Shown here: one piece after another, positions 1-12,900 of the stretch
Layout of the letters: each line of letters begins with the position of its first letter
Numbering within the stretch: the stretch's first letter is position 1
Position numbers and translations under genes: made by a program
The notes under the pieces: model-generated
The model's input: only the letters and a program-made list of their open reading frames with translations
Told to the model about the DNA's origin: nothing
Databases searched by the model: none
Assembly: GCF_037038585.1 (NCBI RefSeq)
Contig: NC_092526.1
Location: forward strand, 36,841,501 to 36,905,500
Direction: 5' to 3'
Source of the DNA: Patagioenas fasciata
Taxonomy: Eukaryota > Chordata > Aves > Columbiformes > Columbidae
Length of the DNA stretch: 64,000 bases

Positions 1-15
1 TGTGTTGTGTTGCAG

Positions 16-1236
16 AGCGGCACGACGCCCTGTACGTGGTAGGCTCTTTGGATGAAACACTGGAGCTCCGAGGAATGAGGTACCATCCCATCGATATAGA
101 GACCTCTGTAATAAGAGCACATAAGAGCATTGCAGAATGGTAAGAACCTCAGCATTACTTTTCTGTATCCTTATGTTCCTTCTAAAGCAGCAGAAGTCAA
201 GCTCTGTGGAACAGCATGCTAGACTGAGAGCTTGCTGTGAGAGTGAACTCACCAAAACTTTACTTAGAAACTACTGCGGTGAGAGTAACTGAAATAAAAC
301 GCCTATCTTTCCCTTGCTTCCGTTGCTCAAAAAAAAAAAGCAAGCCACACCTTTGTCACAGTTTGATCTTCATAGTCTGAAAGACAAAGGGGGGCAAGGG
401 GTGAACAGGACTTGCACATTGGGTTGTTGACTTCCCAGGCAGCATCAAAATGTACACGCTTGGATGCAGTAAACACATCTCAAAGATTTCTTGAATGACT
501 TCTTCCAATATGTACGATTCTTATTTGGTCCTGATGGATGATGTGTGCTATGTGGCTGCAGGTCCTCTTCAGTCTCAAAGCAGTAGTGTTGACGTGTAAG
601 CTTTGGGAGGTCTTGTCTTTCCTTCAGCAGGTACATTAGTACCAAGTACGCACACACTGAATGTGAAATCTTAATGGTTCCCGTTTTAGTACATAAGTAT
701 GAAGGACTTTTAAATACATTATTTTGTACGTGTAAGAGAGAAAAAGACCTCTTATATTTTGTACATGGACAATTAAAATTAAGTGGCAGAGAACATTCCA
801 AGAAGTTACAGCTTCAATACCTCTTGACTTACAAATTTTTTCACATTACTGTTATATCACTTGTTCTCATTTATTGTATTGTTCAAGTCCTTACAAAATT
901 TATGTCCAGTGAGCCTCTGATAACTGCCTTCCTTTGACTATGTATTTTTTTTCTCACCATTAATATTTGTATCGTGCCAACAGTGCTGTGTTTACATGGA
1001 CCAACTTGCTGGTGGTCGTTGTGGAGTTGGAAGGCTCAGAACAAGAAGCATTGGACCTGGTCGCGCTGGTAACAAATGTGGTTCTGGAAGAGCATTATCT
1101 CATAGTAGGTGTTGTTGTCATTGTGGACCCCGGTGTTATTCCTATCAATTCCCGTGGTGAGAAACAACGGATGCACTTGAGAGACGGGTTTTTGGCTGAC
1201 CAGTTGGATCCTATTTATGTTGCCTACAACATGTGA
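16..1236 (+). CDS. DIP2A: DIP2A, last two coding exons (3' partial)
   Basis: Two exons are visible, 16-139 and 984-1236, joined through a split Cys codon (TG|T). They give the final 124 residues up to a TGA at 1234-1236. The peptide includes RHDALYVVGSLDETLELRGM, HPIDIETSVIRAH and, in the last exon, AVFTWTNLLVVVVELEGSEQ and DQLDPIYVAYNM, which I recognise as the extreme C-terminus of disco-interacting protein 2. This is the end of the second adenylate-forming (AMP-binding-like) domain. DIP2 proteins are large DMAP/tandem acyl-CoA-synthetase-like proteins linked to lipid metabolism and neuronal development. The paralogues DIP2B and DIP2C are very similar here. The choice of DIP2A rests on the S100B neighbour, which lies beside DIP2A in human 21q22.3 with the same convergent orientation. 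The gene starts upstream of the window. Confidence 0.93.
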
Positions 1237-2853
1237 AAACTGAAAATCACATCAAGGCTAACGCACCAAAATCAAGGGACTTTACAAATAATAACATCGG
1301 AATCCGTTTTTTAAAAAGCTGTTGAAGACCTTAGGAAAATGGAGATACTAATTCTTCACAGACCTTCATCTCTCAGATTGCATTTGCTTTCATAAATCCA
1401 TTGTAACAGTTCTAGCTGTCTTAGGATGAAGAGTTTACTAGAATTCCTGAAGGAAGCTTCTTAGAACTCTCATGGACCAATGTTTTTCTACAATAACTAT
1501 GAATGTCAGTACTTGATGCACTGCATAAAAGGACATAAAGCGGGGTGGGGAGAGGACACCAGCTGTGAGGAGGACTCCGGGAAAGTCGTGAGTAACCGTT
1601 TGGAGTTCGCTCTCCATGTGATTGTTTGCAATATGTTGGCAGTATCTGGGTTGGGACATTACTTTCAAGATTGCACACATCTCTACCATACTCTCTACTG
1701 TACTGAAAAAGAATTTTGCACATACTTGAGATTTTAAAATGCAGCCTTTTTATTTTAAATCACTGACTCATCCCTATTCAGAAGAAACAAAATTAATTCC
1801 AATCCCAGATTCAATATAACAACAATTATGCTGCTGTTCAGCTTTTTTGTACCGAGCGAAAACAAATACTGCAACTGTAACAAGGTTACTTATTGTGCCA
1901 TGCTGGACTCTGTAATGCTATGAACTTTATAATAAAATATAAGTTAATATCCAGTTTTAACTACTTGATGCAGGAGCCTTCACTGCTCTTGCTGTTGTAA
2001 CTTCATGTTAAAGTTGCTTGTTTTCATAGCTTTAGCTGTTAATTACTGCCCTCCGTAATGCCAAGTATTTGAAAATTCATTCCAAAGCCAATAGTCTCTG
2101 AATGGTTTGTAGAAATGTTTACAAAGCATGGTCTTACAATATGTTTTCCCTGAATATCCTGTGCTAAAACTTACGATAGTGATTTTTCTTTTCCACCATG
2201 GCAAAGATGTTCAGTGTTAGTTAGCTTGATCTGCTGTGGTACAAACTTTCGTTTCTTTTAGAGTTGTATTTAGACAGACTTTTTTGTTCGAGCTGAAGTA
2301 TCCAGTTGGTTGAGTCACACGCGACTAATGAAGGTTTTGAAGTTTTTGCCTGATCTAATTCTGCAGTGAACCTAATTCAGAAAGAGAATGTGAAGTTACA
2401 CAAATACTTCCTGTATTTGAAGGTAAGCACGAGACTAGCAAATAATTATTTTTATAGAGTTGTTAAAGACTTTGAGATACATAAAAATTTTTTAATAATG
2501 AGTGAGTTGGGCAAGAGAGTCAGGTTTTTCTGCAAGGCGATTCTGCCTGGATCAGTGCCTAAGAAGGATGGGTGTCAGTCTCCTGATACATCAGATTGAC
2601 TCTTGGTCGAATAAACTGTAAAATCTTCAACGCAAAGCTTTCAATATAGTCGTTCTTTGCCCTGATGGTGTTTGACTGTGGTGTATCATACAGCTGCATA
2701 CTCTGACTGTAATTATGTACAGAACTTGTGTAACTTATTAAGTACAGCAACCTCCAGCAGTGGACTGTGGGGCGCTCCTCATAACAAAACAGCTGGCAAA
2801 AGGAAAGAACTACCTAACCCCAGTTTTAATGTTGTAGTTTTTTAGCAAATAAA
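1237..2853 (+). other. DIP2A: DIP2A 3' untranslated region with three polyadenylation signals
   Basis: After the DIP2A stop the sequence is AT-rich and noncoding. AATAAA hexamers occur at 1931-1936, 2610-2615 and 2848-2853, and no other gene intervenes, so a 3' UTR of about 0.7 to 1.6 kb with alternative ends is the simplest reading. The small open frames here have no recognisable protein content. The UTR extent is inferred; only the hexamers are seen directly. Confidence 0.55.
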
Positions 2854-2879
2854 GCATTGTAAGATTTTTGTATTGAGAT

Positions 2880-5186
2880 ATTGATGACAGTGAGACGAGT
2901 TGCCTTGTAAAGTAAATCTAAAACAAAAAAGCGCATTAAACATTTCAAAACAGCTCTTGAAAATCTGACTCACTGAATGTCAAAACTTAGGCTGTTAGAT
3001 CAGAGATTTAGCTTGTCTGCAGTACAGAGTTTTTTGCCTGTGGTTCAGACAGTTTAATGCCTAAAGACTTCTGAAAAATTTCATTGCGGTTGCATTACAG
3101 CTAAAGCAATTGCACATCCTCAAAGCCTGGATGTTCCTGAATTGCCTGTTTTTAGTACTCAAAGTGAAATGTTCTCTGGGCTCTGGCTTTCCTCCCTCAC
3201 CCGACCTGCGGTGGGTCCTCCCCACATGCACCTGGGGGGTTCAGCATCCCTCCCCTCTGCATGGTGCTGCTTATTTCACACAGTAAAGCCTGTGGTGCCT
3301 ACCAGCTCAGCTCAAGGGGGGAAAAGGCGGGCAGAGTGGGCTGTGTCACCCCTCACAGAGCAGAGCGGGGTGACCACAACATCAGTTACACACTGGCTCA
3401 GTTCAAGTTCAGTTACACAGCCCCTCAGTTCCAGAAGGACAGGGAACTGCTGGAGAGAGTCCAGCGCAGGGCAACAAAGATGCTGAAGGGAGTGGAGCAT
3501 CTCCTGTGTGAGGAAAGACTGAGGAAGCTGGGGCTCTGGAGCTTGGAGGAGACTGAGGGGTGACCTCATTAATGTTTATCAATATGTAAAGGATGAGTGT
3601 CAGGAGGATGGAGCCAGGCTCTTCTCTGTGACAACCAATGATTGGACAAGGGGTGATGGGTTCAAACTGGAACACAGGAGGTTCCACTTAGACATGAGAA
3701 GAAACTTCTTCATGGTGAGGGTGCCAGAGCCTGGACCAGGCTGCCCAGGGAGGTTGTGGAGTCTCCTTCTCTGCAGACATTCAAACCCGCCTGGACACCT
3801 TCCTGTGTAACCTCATCTGGGTGTTCCTGCTCCGGCGGGGGGATTGCACTGGATGAACTTCTGAGGTCCCTTCCAATCCCTGACATTCTGTGATTCTGTG
3901 ACAGGAGGCACCAGCTCTGCTGAACCTTCTCCTGTGCCAGGTAAAGCCTCTCTGTGAATTCCCAGCAGTGGTGTTGCTAAGTTAGGATCAGCCTTACTGC
4001 CAGAAACATGCACAATCACATTGTGTCACTCCCTGCTCTTGCTCCCGTTGCTCGCCAAGGGACACGATGGCCTTCTTCATGTGTCACCAGCTCTGTGGGC
4101 ATTCGAGCCGCGTGTTACACCTGCAGCTCTTTGCTGCTGTGCAGAGCTGCTGGAAAGACTCGGTCTTGGGGATGGATTCCTCGTCCGTGTGAGTACCGCT
4201 GGTCAGTGGGGCATGTGGGATTTGGAGACCTGCCACACAGCCTCACCTGCAGCCCCTTGTGCTGCAGCATCAGACACCTCTGCTGAACTCTGTTCCACTC
4301 GAGAGAAAGCGTCATGAGAATCCCATCTACCCTGCCTAACCTGGGGATGCTCTGGGACAGACAGTGTCCCCATTCATTCTCCTCACACGCTGCCTCAGGT
4401 CCATAAAAGTGTTGGAAACAGTTGAACTGATGAGGATGTTAAAAATGTGGTGGAAGTAACTTGAATGCAAAAGTTGTTCTCAACAAACGAGCACTACCCT
4501 GGGATGGCAAAACTGCATTTTTAATTCTGGATGGCATACAAGTTGTTGTCTTCTATGCATGTCTCTGCCTGAGTGTCCTGTTTCACAGCTCGGGGGAGGC
4601 AGGTGAGAATAGCAAGTCTGAAGGCATCATTTTGCACGTGAAGTCATTAAGAAATGTGGAATGAGGTAAAAACAACAACATGTTGGGCATCTTTGTCATG
4701 AATTTGTCACTATAGATGTTGCTAGCCATGAATGCCTGACTCACAGGTACTGCGGAGCGGGATGGCAAGTGCAGACTGAAACAGACAGGAGCACAAGCTT
4801 CAGCGAAATTGTCCTGGGTTTCATTTTGGCTTTGCGAACGCTCACCAGCACAAGCCCCTGGAAGACCCTGGCAGCAGCAGCCACATCCTGCACAGCAGCA
4901 GCTGTCCCACAGCGGTGCATTGCGCTTCTTTGGCCTCGCAGGTACCTCTCCCAGTTTGGACAACCAGGCAGAGCGTGGTGGTGGCAACAGCTTTGAGCTG
5001 CTTGGCCAGCTACAGTGATGCCAGGTGGAGTTGAAGGGTTGATGCCCAACGAGAAACGCCGGGGCATGAGCCATAGCTGCATCCTCCAACCTTCCCCCAA
5101 CAGCGCAGGGCAGCTGCACACAGCACAGGACAAAAGGACGCATTTTTCACCAGAGACCAATTATGGCCCAGAGACCAAAACAACAT
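2880..5186. other. Intergenic DIP2A/S100B spacer
   Basis: This is the stretch between the 3' ends of two convergent genes. It contains one CR1 copy, listed separately. The rest is unique-looking sequence with short overlapping open frames on both strands that show no recognisable domain, no splice-linked continuation and no codon pattern. I see no RNA gene in it. Confidence 0.5.
3421..3902 (+). mobile_element. CR1 LINE, 5'-truncated 3' end
   Basis: The sequence reads through the terminal part of CR1 ORF2 and its 3' UTR. Markers are CCAGAAGGACAGGGAACTGC, the protein string [20 protein letters not shown], and a 3' end at ACATTCTGTGATTCTGTGAC, made of 8-bp tail units. The same block recurs at 8566-9090, 38439-38975 (minus) and 62588-63035. 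The copy is truncated at its 5' side and its reading frame is interrupted, so it is dead. Truncation on the 5' side is normal for target-primed reverse transcription. No protein is made from it. Confidence 0.93.
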
Positions 5187-5192
5187 TTTATT
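5187..5192 (-). terminator. S100B: Likely S100B polyadenylation signal
   Basis: TTTATT on the plus strand is AATAAA on the minus strand, about 790 bases past the S100B stop codon. It is the first good hexamer I noticed downstream, and mammalian S100B also has a 3' UTR of several hundred bases. The assignment is an inference. Confidence 0.45.
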
Positions 5193-5981
5193 CTCACCGT
5201 TTCCACACACACTGAAGGCTGTGTATGATCTGTATTAAAGCAGTCTGGTCACACTGGGTGGATCCCCCGCTTCTCTTGTGCTGAGCCTGGAGACCTTGCG
5301 CAGGCACATCCTTAGCCCAGAAGCTGTCCCCAGCCCAAGAGACTCATACACTGTTGCTTCCAGTTCTACAGGCTGCTGAAAGTAGGAGGATTCATCAACA
5401 AGAGAAAAGCCTGGGCTGTTAGATGGTTATGCTTTGCCTTTCAAGCCTAGGGTGTCTCAATTTGCCAAGAAATGCATGAGCTCTGCTGAGCCCCTGTGAT
5501 GGGACAGAGACTGTGCTGCCTGGGTTAGTACCATGCACAGGGTGGTCAGAGCCCATGGGGATCAATGGGAGCCTTTCCGTTCAGCCCAGTGGGCTCAGAA
5601 CCAGGCTCCTGTAACCAGCCCCTCTGCATCACCTCCTCCTTCAGCCTTTGACCTTCCCTTTTCCCTTTGCAAGCAAGCGTGGATCACAGCATCTGCCTGC
5701 CTCCAGCGCTGTGCACATCCATTGCACAGAGCAGCAGGGAAGGAGAGTGAGACAAGGCATTCGACACCGCATCCAGCCAGGTGGGCACTGGCCGATAGGC
5801 TTTCCTGAGCCATGCAGGTGTTTCTTGTTCACAAAGCCGCAGAACTTAATAAGCTGCTTAAATCTAGCACAAGTTTAACTCCAAGGAGCCCCTAATCGCA
5901 CCCAGTCTTTTTCCTGGCGGAGCGGTGCTGCTCCGCATCTCTCCAGCCTGAGCAGGAGGTGCTCACCTGCTTCCTAGCAGC

Positions 5982-6766
5982 TCACTCATGCTCAAAGAAC
6001 TCATGACAAGCAGCGGTGACCATAGCAATGAAGGCTACAAATTCCTGGAAGTCGCACTCTGCGTCCCCGTCGCTGTCCAGCGCCTCCATGACTTTGTCCA
6101 CAGTCTCCTGGTCTTTGATCTCCTGAAGGGATAGAAACAGACAGCCAAAGCCGGGAGGGTCAGAGCGAGGCCCAGGCTGTAACAAGTCTTCACGTCTTGG
6201 GTGCCCTCGTGGCCAAACCTCTGCTCACACACAGTGAAAATAGCTCGTGGCTGTTTCCCGTCTGTGTTGGGACACCACCCTGCGCCTGCAGCAGCATCTG
6301 CACATCAGCGACCCTCCTGAAGCGGGATCCGCAGCCACAGCTGTGTGCAGGGAAGGGACATCTTGAGCCCCTTGGGGTGAGGCTGTCACCCCTTCCCAGG
6401 GATGGACACTTGCCTAGTATCCAACCCCAAACCCAGCCTCCAACACAGGCTGTTGCCTTTGTCCTTCCAACTGCTGCTCCTGCAGAGCTGGAGCAAAGTG
6501 TTTAAGCCACTGCTGCATGAATAAATCCCTTCACCTGCACTTGGTTCCCGTGGGGGATGGTGGAGTTAGTGGAGCTCAACACAGTTCCTTGGGCCCAGCC
6601 AGGCATGCTGCACGGGGACAATACTTACGCCAAGAAAATGGGTCAACTCGTTGTTAATGAGTTCCTTCAGTTCTGATTTCTTCAGCTTGTGCTTGTCCCC
6701 CTCCTTCCCTGAGTACTGGTGGAACGCATCAATTATGGCAATCATGGCCTTCTCCAGCTCAGACAT
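5982..6766 (-). CDS. S100B: S100B calcium-binding protein, complete coding region
   Basis: The coding exons are 6766-6629 and 6122-5982 on the minus strand. The first coding exon begins after an acceptor at 6782-6784, so the mRNA exon is 6629-6781. Together they give 92 residues, the same as human S100B. The start chosen is [20 protein letters not shown], and the protein ends ACHEFFEHE. The first, S100-type EF-hand loop lies around residues 19-32. The second is a canonical loop, [12 protein letters not shown], at residues 62-73 with acidic ligands at the expected positions, and the hinge and C-terminal helix are intact. S100B is a homodimeric calcium and zinc sensor of glia and other cells that binds targets such as p53, TRTK-like peptides and RAGE. 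The noncoding first exon known in mammals was not located. The gene is convergent with DIP2A, as in mammals. A GTG at 6770-6772 in the same frame is not the start. Confidence 0.97.
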
Positions 6767-8565
6767 GATCACAGCGTGGCCCTGAGGTCAAAGGGAGTGA
6801 TGGGTGCATTAGCCTGTGCAAGCTCCAGCAATGCATTTTGCTTTGCAAGTGCAACCACCCTGGGGCTCCCCCCACGCATCAGGAATGCCAGACCCTGCAC
6901 AGAAAACAGACCCTGCTGAAAGCTCTCGCTTCAGGGAGGAAACTCCTGAGAGACCTTGACTCTGCCTGCAGGAGCTCTCAAGGAGAGGAGAGCAACAATG
7001 TGGGGAGTGCCCAGTACAGGACTGGCACATACCAGGAGCCAACACATCCCCTGGGACCGGCATGTGAGTTTGGCACCTTGGGTCTCTGGGCAGAGCATAG
7101 GAGAGGAAATGAGAGGAGAGGCTGCAAAGCTCTAGTGGCTTCTAGCAAGGTGCTCTTGCTTTTTCTGCATGCGTAGAGCTGGACAACAGGCGGTAAGTTG
7201 TCGCTTCACCTCTTTGGCTCCCACTGCTTAACCAATTGCTCTGTTCTCCATGCTTGGGAGAGAGACTGGAGGGGGATTAATTTCTGCACACGGAGCTTCA
7301 GAAAGGTGTTACCGTCCCCTCAGCCGTAGGCACTCTCGCCTCTGCCTTTCTTGCCTGCAGGCCTGTCTCCACCCAGGCAGGAACCAGTTTTGGTGTGTGC
7401 CAGCAGGACAAAATCAGCACATCTCTACCCTCCCTCCTCCTGCGCTTGATATGGAGACCATTTAGGGCATGTTAATAATTGGGATTGCAGCATTTGCTGC
7501 AGATTTCACAAACAAACAAACCAAAGAGACTTTGACCGAGAAGGGGGAGATGCAAAACCACCTTCCCAAAAGCTGTTGAATGCAGTGATGCTGGGGAGAA
7601 CAACAAAAAAAAAAAGCCTTATTATGTGACACTTGGTTAATTCATACCCCACAGATAAACATCTCCTGCCCTGCAGCCTGACTCCTGTTTCACCAGCACA
7701 AAGCCCAGTGTTGAAGGCACTGAATCGCATCCTACGGACTCTCCAGTTGACACCTTCCTCCATGCAGCAGTTGATGTCAGAACTGCAAAACTGGTTCCAG
7801 TCAGGTAGGAAATATTCCTGAAGTATTTCATGCGTGCATCCTAATAGCCCTTCACATGCCCGTGCCCTGCCTGCACCAGGCTGAGCTGGCTGCCAGCACC
7901 GCTGCTGGCTTCCCCCTTGCAAGGCTGCGGGGCGTTTCGCTCCTCACTGGCCTCTGCTGTTGTGGCAGAGCTCGGAGCTGCCACAGTGCCCCCATGCCAG
8001 CTCTCCCGCAACCAAGCGCCTGCCCCAGCATCCCTGGCCCCTCTCACCTTCCTGCTGGCAGCGGGGCTGCGGCACAGAGATGCGATGTGGCTGCGGCACA
8101 GCAATGCGATGTGGCCAGGCGCTCCAGGGACTCTCCAGCCTCTTATTCCCCGGGGGCGGAGAGCCCCAGGCCGTGCTGCAGTGCTCACCCTGCCAATGGC
8201 AGCCGGAGGCGGGGGTGTCTGGAGCCGGGCACGGGGCCCGCGCTGCGAAACCAAGCACACAGGGACGCATTGACTCGCTGCCAGCCCACGGCCGTGGGAG
8301 CCATTGAGGAGAAAGCATCATTGTGCGAAAAAAATAACTGGGCAGTCAGCAGGAAAGCCGGCCTGGCAGCATCGCTTGTGCTGCCACTCTCGTCCACAGT
8401 AAAGGCAATGAATTGTGAGCCATGACTGGACAGGCGCTGTCAGGGCTGGGCTGGGGACCCCACACCTGCCCCAAGGCACCCCACAGCCAGAGCCAAGTGC
8501 GTGGGAGTGGTGGAGGCCCCTGTCCCTGTGGGCTCTGACGCAGGGCTGCAGCAGCCTCTGGGGCA

Positions 8566-9090
8566 GAGGTGTTGAGACTGCATCTGGAGTATTGTGTCCA
8601 GTTCTGGGCCCCTCAGTTCCAGAAGGACAGGGAACTGCTGGAGAGAGTCCAGCACAGGCCAACAAAGATGCTGAAGGGAGTGGAGCATCTCCTGTGTGAG
8701 GAAAGGCTGAGGGAGCTGGGGCTCTGGAGCTTGGAGAAGAGGAGACTGAGGGCTGACCTCCTTAATTGTTATCAGTAAAGGGTGAGTGTCAGGAGGATGG
8801 AGCCAGGCTCTTCTCAGTGACAACAAATGGTAGGACAAGGGGTAATGGGCACAAACTGGAACACAAGAGGTTCCATTTAAATATGAGAAGAAACTTCTTC
8901 TCAGTGAGGGTGCCAGAGCCTGGACCAGGCTACCCAGGGAGGTTGTGGAGTCTCCTTCTCTGCAGACATTCAAACCCACCTGGACACCTTCCTGTGGAAC
9001 CTCATCTGGGTGTTCCTGCTCTGGCGAGGAAATTGCACTGGATGAGATTTTGAGGTCCCTTCCAACCTCTGACATTCTGTGGTTCTGTTT
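8566..9090 (+). mobile_element. CR1 LINE, 5'-truncated 3' end
   Basis: This is the same CR1 3' segment as at 3421-3902, beginning slightly further 5' with the peptide [20 protein letters not shown]. The end is at GACATTCTGTGGTTCTG. Its reading frame is broken and the element is inactive. The copy differs from the 3421 copy by scattered substitutions and small indels, which points to independent insertions rather than a local duplication. Confidence 0.93.
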
Positions 9091-9354
9091 CTTTGCATGT
9101 TACGGGAATGTCCATCACAGCAGATGGTGCCTGTGGCCTGTGCACCTCTGAGATGGGTCTGGCTCCCTCATCTCTGCCACCCCACCAGTCTGGGGGGCAG
9201 TGGGACTGTGTGGGGGAGTTGTGGTTGTATTGAGCTGCAAGTGGTTGAAGGGCAGAGCTGGCAGCAGCAGCTCCTCCCTGATGCTTCAAGGTGGGGCAGT
9301 GCCAGGTTCTGGAACGTGCCTTGCTGTTGAGTTGCCTTGCCAGGCTGTGTTGAG

Positions 9355-9430
9355 TGGTTTTGGCTTCTAATGGTGGTCTCACAGGGTAGTCACCCAGCCC
9401 TTAACTGCAACACCAGCCTTTTTTCTGGGG
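9355..9430 (+). repeat. Unclassified dispersed repeat, copy A
   Basis: This segment matches the reverse complement of 13741-13816 over about 75 bases with small gaps, at roughly three quarters identity by eye. Shared strings are TGGTT, TCTCACA, GTCACCC, CTGC.ACACC and TCTGGGG. I do not recognise the family. An old LTR fragment or other interspersed repeat is possible. Confidence 0.45.
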
Positions 9431-9933
9431 AGTGGGGGGGACCTCCTGCCTGTGTGTGCCTGTTGTCCATGTCACAGCTGCACAGGTGGTGTTGCTCAAA
9501 AGTTCTCTGGCAGCCGCAGCAGGCACCACGGGCATTAAATGCACTTCTATTTAAACCTGAGAGCTGTACATGTTCCCTTCCACTGCAGCCTCCCTTGCCA
9601 GCATAGAAGGGGGATCTGGAGAGGAGGAGGTGGCACAGAGCAAGAGCAGTGAGCAGTGTCCTTCTCCAAGCTGCTCCTGGTGTCACAGTACAAGCAGGTA
9701 GTTGATGAACAGAGAACATGCTGAAGAAAGCCGTTTTTTGCTGTGTTTCATTGCCTGGGCACACTGTTTCCCAAGTTGAGCCAATGTTGAAGCTGTCCGC
9801 TGTTACTGATGTAGCGTGATTCCATTTGTGCCTTTTTCACTTCAGCACAGGATCAATAATTGCTTTATGTCTTAGGCCTTTGTTGAATTTTGGATTCAGT
9901 GCGACTAGGAACAGGTTGCTACTTGCCAAGAAA

Positions 9934-9956
9934 ACAAGTTAGCAATACTAACTTGT
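9934..9956. repeat. Small perfect inverted repeat
   Basis: ACAAGTTAG and CTAACTTGT face each other across a 5-base loop. The sequence is AT-rich and not next to a gene end, and no T-run follows that would suggest a small RNA terminator. It may be a chance palindrome. Confidence 0.5.
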
Positions 9957-12900
9957 TAGTATGTTAGCCCAGAGGTGTCATATTATTACCGCAGTCAACT
10001 CCTGTGGAGTAATGTGAGGACTGTAAGAGCCTTTCACATATAGTTGTGGGGCAGGAAGGTCTGTGAAGGTCTGGACCTCTTCAAAAATGTCCTATTGAAG
10101 AGGCAAGACTGGGGTTGCTGGGCAGACATAGTACCTGGTGGTTTTTGTGCTGCCCAAAGCTACTGTGGATGTGATGACTGAGACAACACTTACCATTTGA
10201 CTTGACAGTTTTGTACATATTGATGTGAAAGAAACCTGCCCAGATTGATTATTTCCTTGTATGAGCTCTTGAAAGCTTTTGTAACAGCTTCAAGCACAGG
10301 TTGGGAAAAATTAATTTCCCCAGTGTTAAGCTTGAGTATGTTGACTAAATGTAGACCTGACCACTGAAGTTCTCGCACTTACGGCATTGCAAACCACAGC
10401 GGTTACCTGTGCTCTCGTTGTGCTGCCAGGGATAGGAATCTTGCTTTTACACAGTGGTGATTCTAGGATGAAGGTGGTTTGTCAACAAACTTGCAGTATT
10501 CCGTTTTTTCCAAGGTTGTTTGTATTCACTTAAGAGCTGCCTATAAATAGGCTTCTCTGTCAGTAGGAAAGAAACTATTTTTCTCTATCAATAGCAATTT
10601 GATCTGGTAGGTATCTTAGCTCAGTCATTAGCCAAAAAATGCATCAAAGCATACCATTTCTAGTCAGAGACGAGGTCCTAGCTCAGCCTCATTAAACCAT
10701 TGTCTGACGTTATTATTGAAAGTGACCTTTTCTTAAAATGGAACAGAAAAACTAGCGTTTGGCAGATCAAAACCTGGACAGTCTTAAAATTCTCTTTCCT
10801 GCTTATTCTTACTGTCCGTTCCAACTTCCATATTTTACAGGGAATGATCTGGAATAGTCTGCTGGTAGGGTGGGAAGGAGCAACAGGATCCAGTGTGAAC
10901 ACCAGGAACCTCGGCGCTTTCCTGCCTCTGCTACTGAGCAGCTCCAGGTGACTTCCCTGGTCCTTGTCCAGGCTCCTGTCCTTGCAAACACTGCTCTCCT
11001 GGCCCGAGTCATCCCCAGCCTGCCTGTGAACGTCCAGGGTCTGGGCATGATGTGAGGCTGAGAGCTGGCTATGCTTTTAGTGCTGCCCAAAGAGCTACTT
11101 CCATTATTTTAAAATTCACTATCCTGATCTTTGAATAGGAGACTAATGTTGGGGCTCCTTTGCTCAGGGTCACCACTTCCTTGCCAGAGCTTTGGGTAAT
11201 GTGTTTAAAGAAACAGAGGGTTTTACAGAGCCTGAGGCTGAGCAAAACACTTCAGCCTTCTGCCTGTCTCCTCCTCCCCAGTAAAACACAATGTGGGCTT
11301 TTCATAGCAGGCTCAGGGAGAAAAGCCAATGTATTTCTTTGTGTCTCTGGTGTGTATGGCACCAGGCTCTGCCAGACCACGAGACAAAGGCCAGCAGTCA
11401 TTGAACTGGGAGAAAAAAAAGTCAGGAAAGCAGAAGAATTTGGGTGGGAGGGGGAAGAAGCTGCTTCTGCCTCCACAGAGCTGTACTCGCAGTCCCAGCA
11501 CACAGAGCAGCGTTGCAGAGAGCAGGTTCCCCAGCTCTGCGCCGTGGTCACTGTGTCCGTTTCTGAACCCGCGAACACGGCAGGCGGAGATGAGCTGGGA
11601 TCCTGATGGGAAGCCTCGCATGATGCCTAGAAGCAGAAATACCAGGACACATCTGGGGATTGGGCTGGTGCTTGTTGAAGTTGTTGGAGGGAGATGATGG
11701 CCCAAATTTAGTACCCTGCACATAGGTCCAGGGGGTCTGAGGGGCTGTGTCTGTCCCAGGAGGGACCCCATGGTCCCTGCACCATCTCTGTGCAGGTGTC
11801 GCCTCCACCTGAGGAGGAGGGAGTGGGCAGGCTCCATGGGATGGGTAGTGGGTCTTTTTTTGCCCCCGTAGAACAGACTCGCAATGTTAAGATGGCGCCT
11901 CCCACTCGGGAACCACAACCTCATCTCATAAATTCTGGGCTCTGGCTAACTGCCGTTTCCCCAATCGCTTTTTTCTCCCAGCACACCCATGCACTAGGCT
12001 TGCTGAGGAGCAGCTCTGAATCTTGCTGTGGCCCCTCCAGGTGCTGCTGTCTTGGCTGCTTTGTGTGACCCCCTAAGAAAACACCAAATAGTGCGGCTGC
12101 CATTGAACCAGATTCTCTGGAGTTGAAAGCACTGGGATGCTCTTACCTTATCTGAAGTGTGGCCTTGAGCTTAGGGCAGTTTCTGGCTGAATTCAGCTGA
12201 AACAACAAGAAACTACTTTTAAGTTCATTAAGAAAATATATGGAGATGTGATAACTTGTGCCAAGAAAAGGCATTACAGCATAAATCTGGGGTATGTTTC
12301 CACTCCTGGTGGGGAGTTGGCAGATAAGGGCTTGTGAACGGAGTCTCGTGTGCTGGACTGCAATTAAAGGGGTAAGTTGTGGCATTTGCTTTTGCAAGCT
12401 GAATGGCATCCCTTTCTCAGGGGAACACTTTCAGCTTTTAATGTCTCCAGCAGGCAGCATGCTCACCCACAACAGGAGCAGAGTCTTACCCTGTCAACTG
12501 TGATCTAAACCTCAGACCTATAAAAATGAGTAAAAAAAATAATGCCCAAGTATCAGGAGTTTGGCAATTATTAAAAGCAAAACTTCCATCACTAAAATGG
12601 AATTTCTAAGGCAGACAGGTTGTATAGAGACTCATCTCAGGCAGATTCATTGTGACTTTATTTTTTTCTTAAATCTAAATTAAACAACAGGCTATTAAGC
12701 CCCAAATACAACACCCATATCAGTGAACCTCTCGAGTTCCCTTTGTCCATATAAACTGCAAGAGGAGCAACAGAGCTCTCCCTAGTGAGGACCAGTGGTA
12801 TGAGGCACAAGTGAGATGTTATCCTCATGCCATGACAGCCCCCAGGAGGACTCCCACACCATTAGCTCTTCTGACAAAATTCTGCTGTTACTGAACACGG

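Noticed and set aside
4583-5143. 186-codon minus-strand open frame between DIP2A and S100B
   Set aside because: No recognisable domain or codon signal, it lies next to the inferred S100B 3' end, and an overlapping open frame of similar quality exists.
8440-9075. 211-codon minus-strand open frame
   Set aside because: It is the reverse strand of a CR1 3' end. The same peptide appears antisense to the other CR1 copies.
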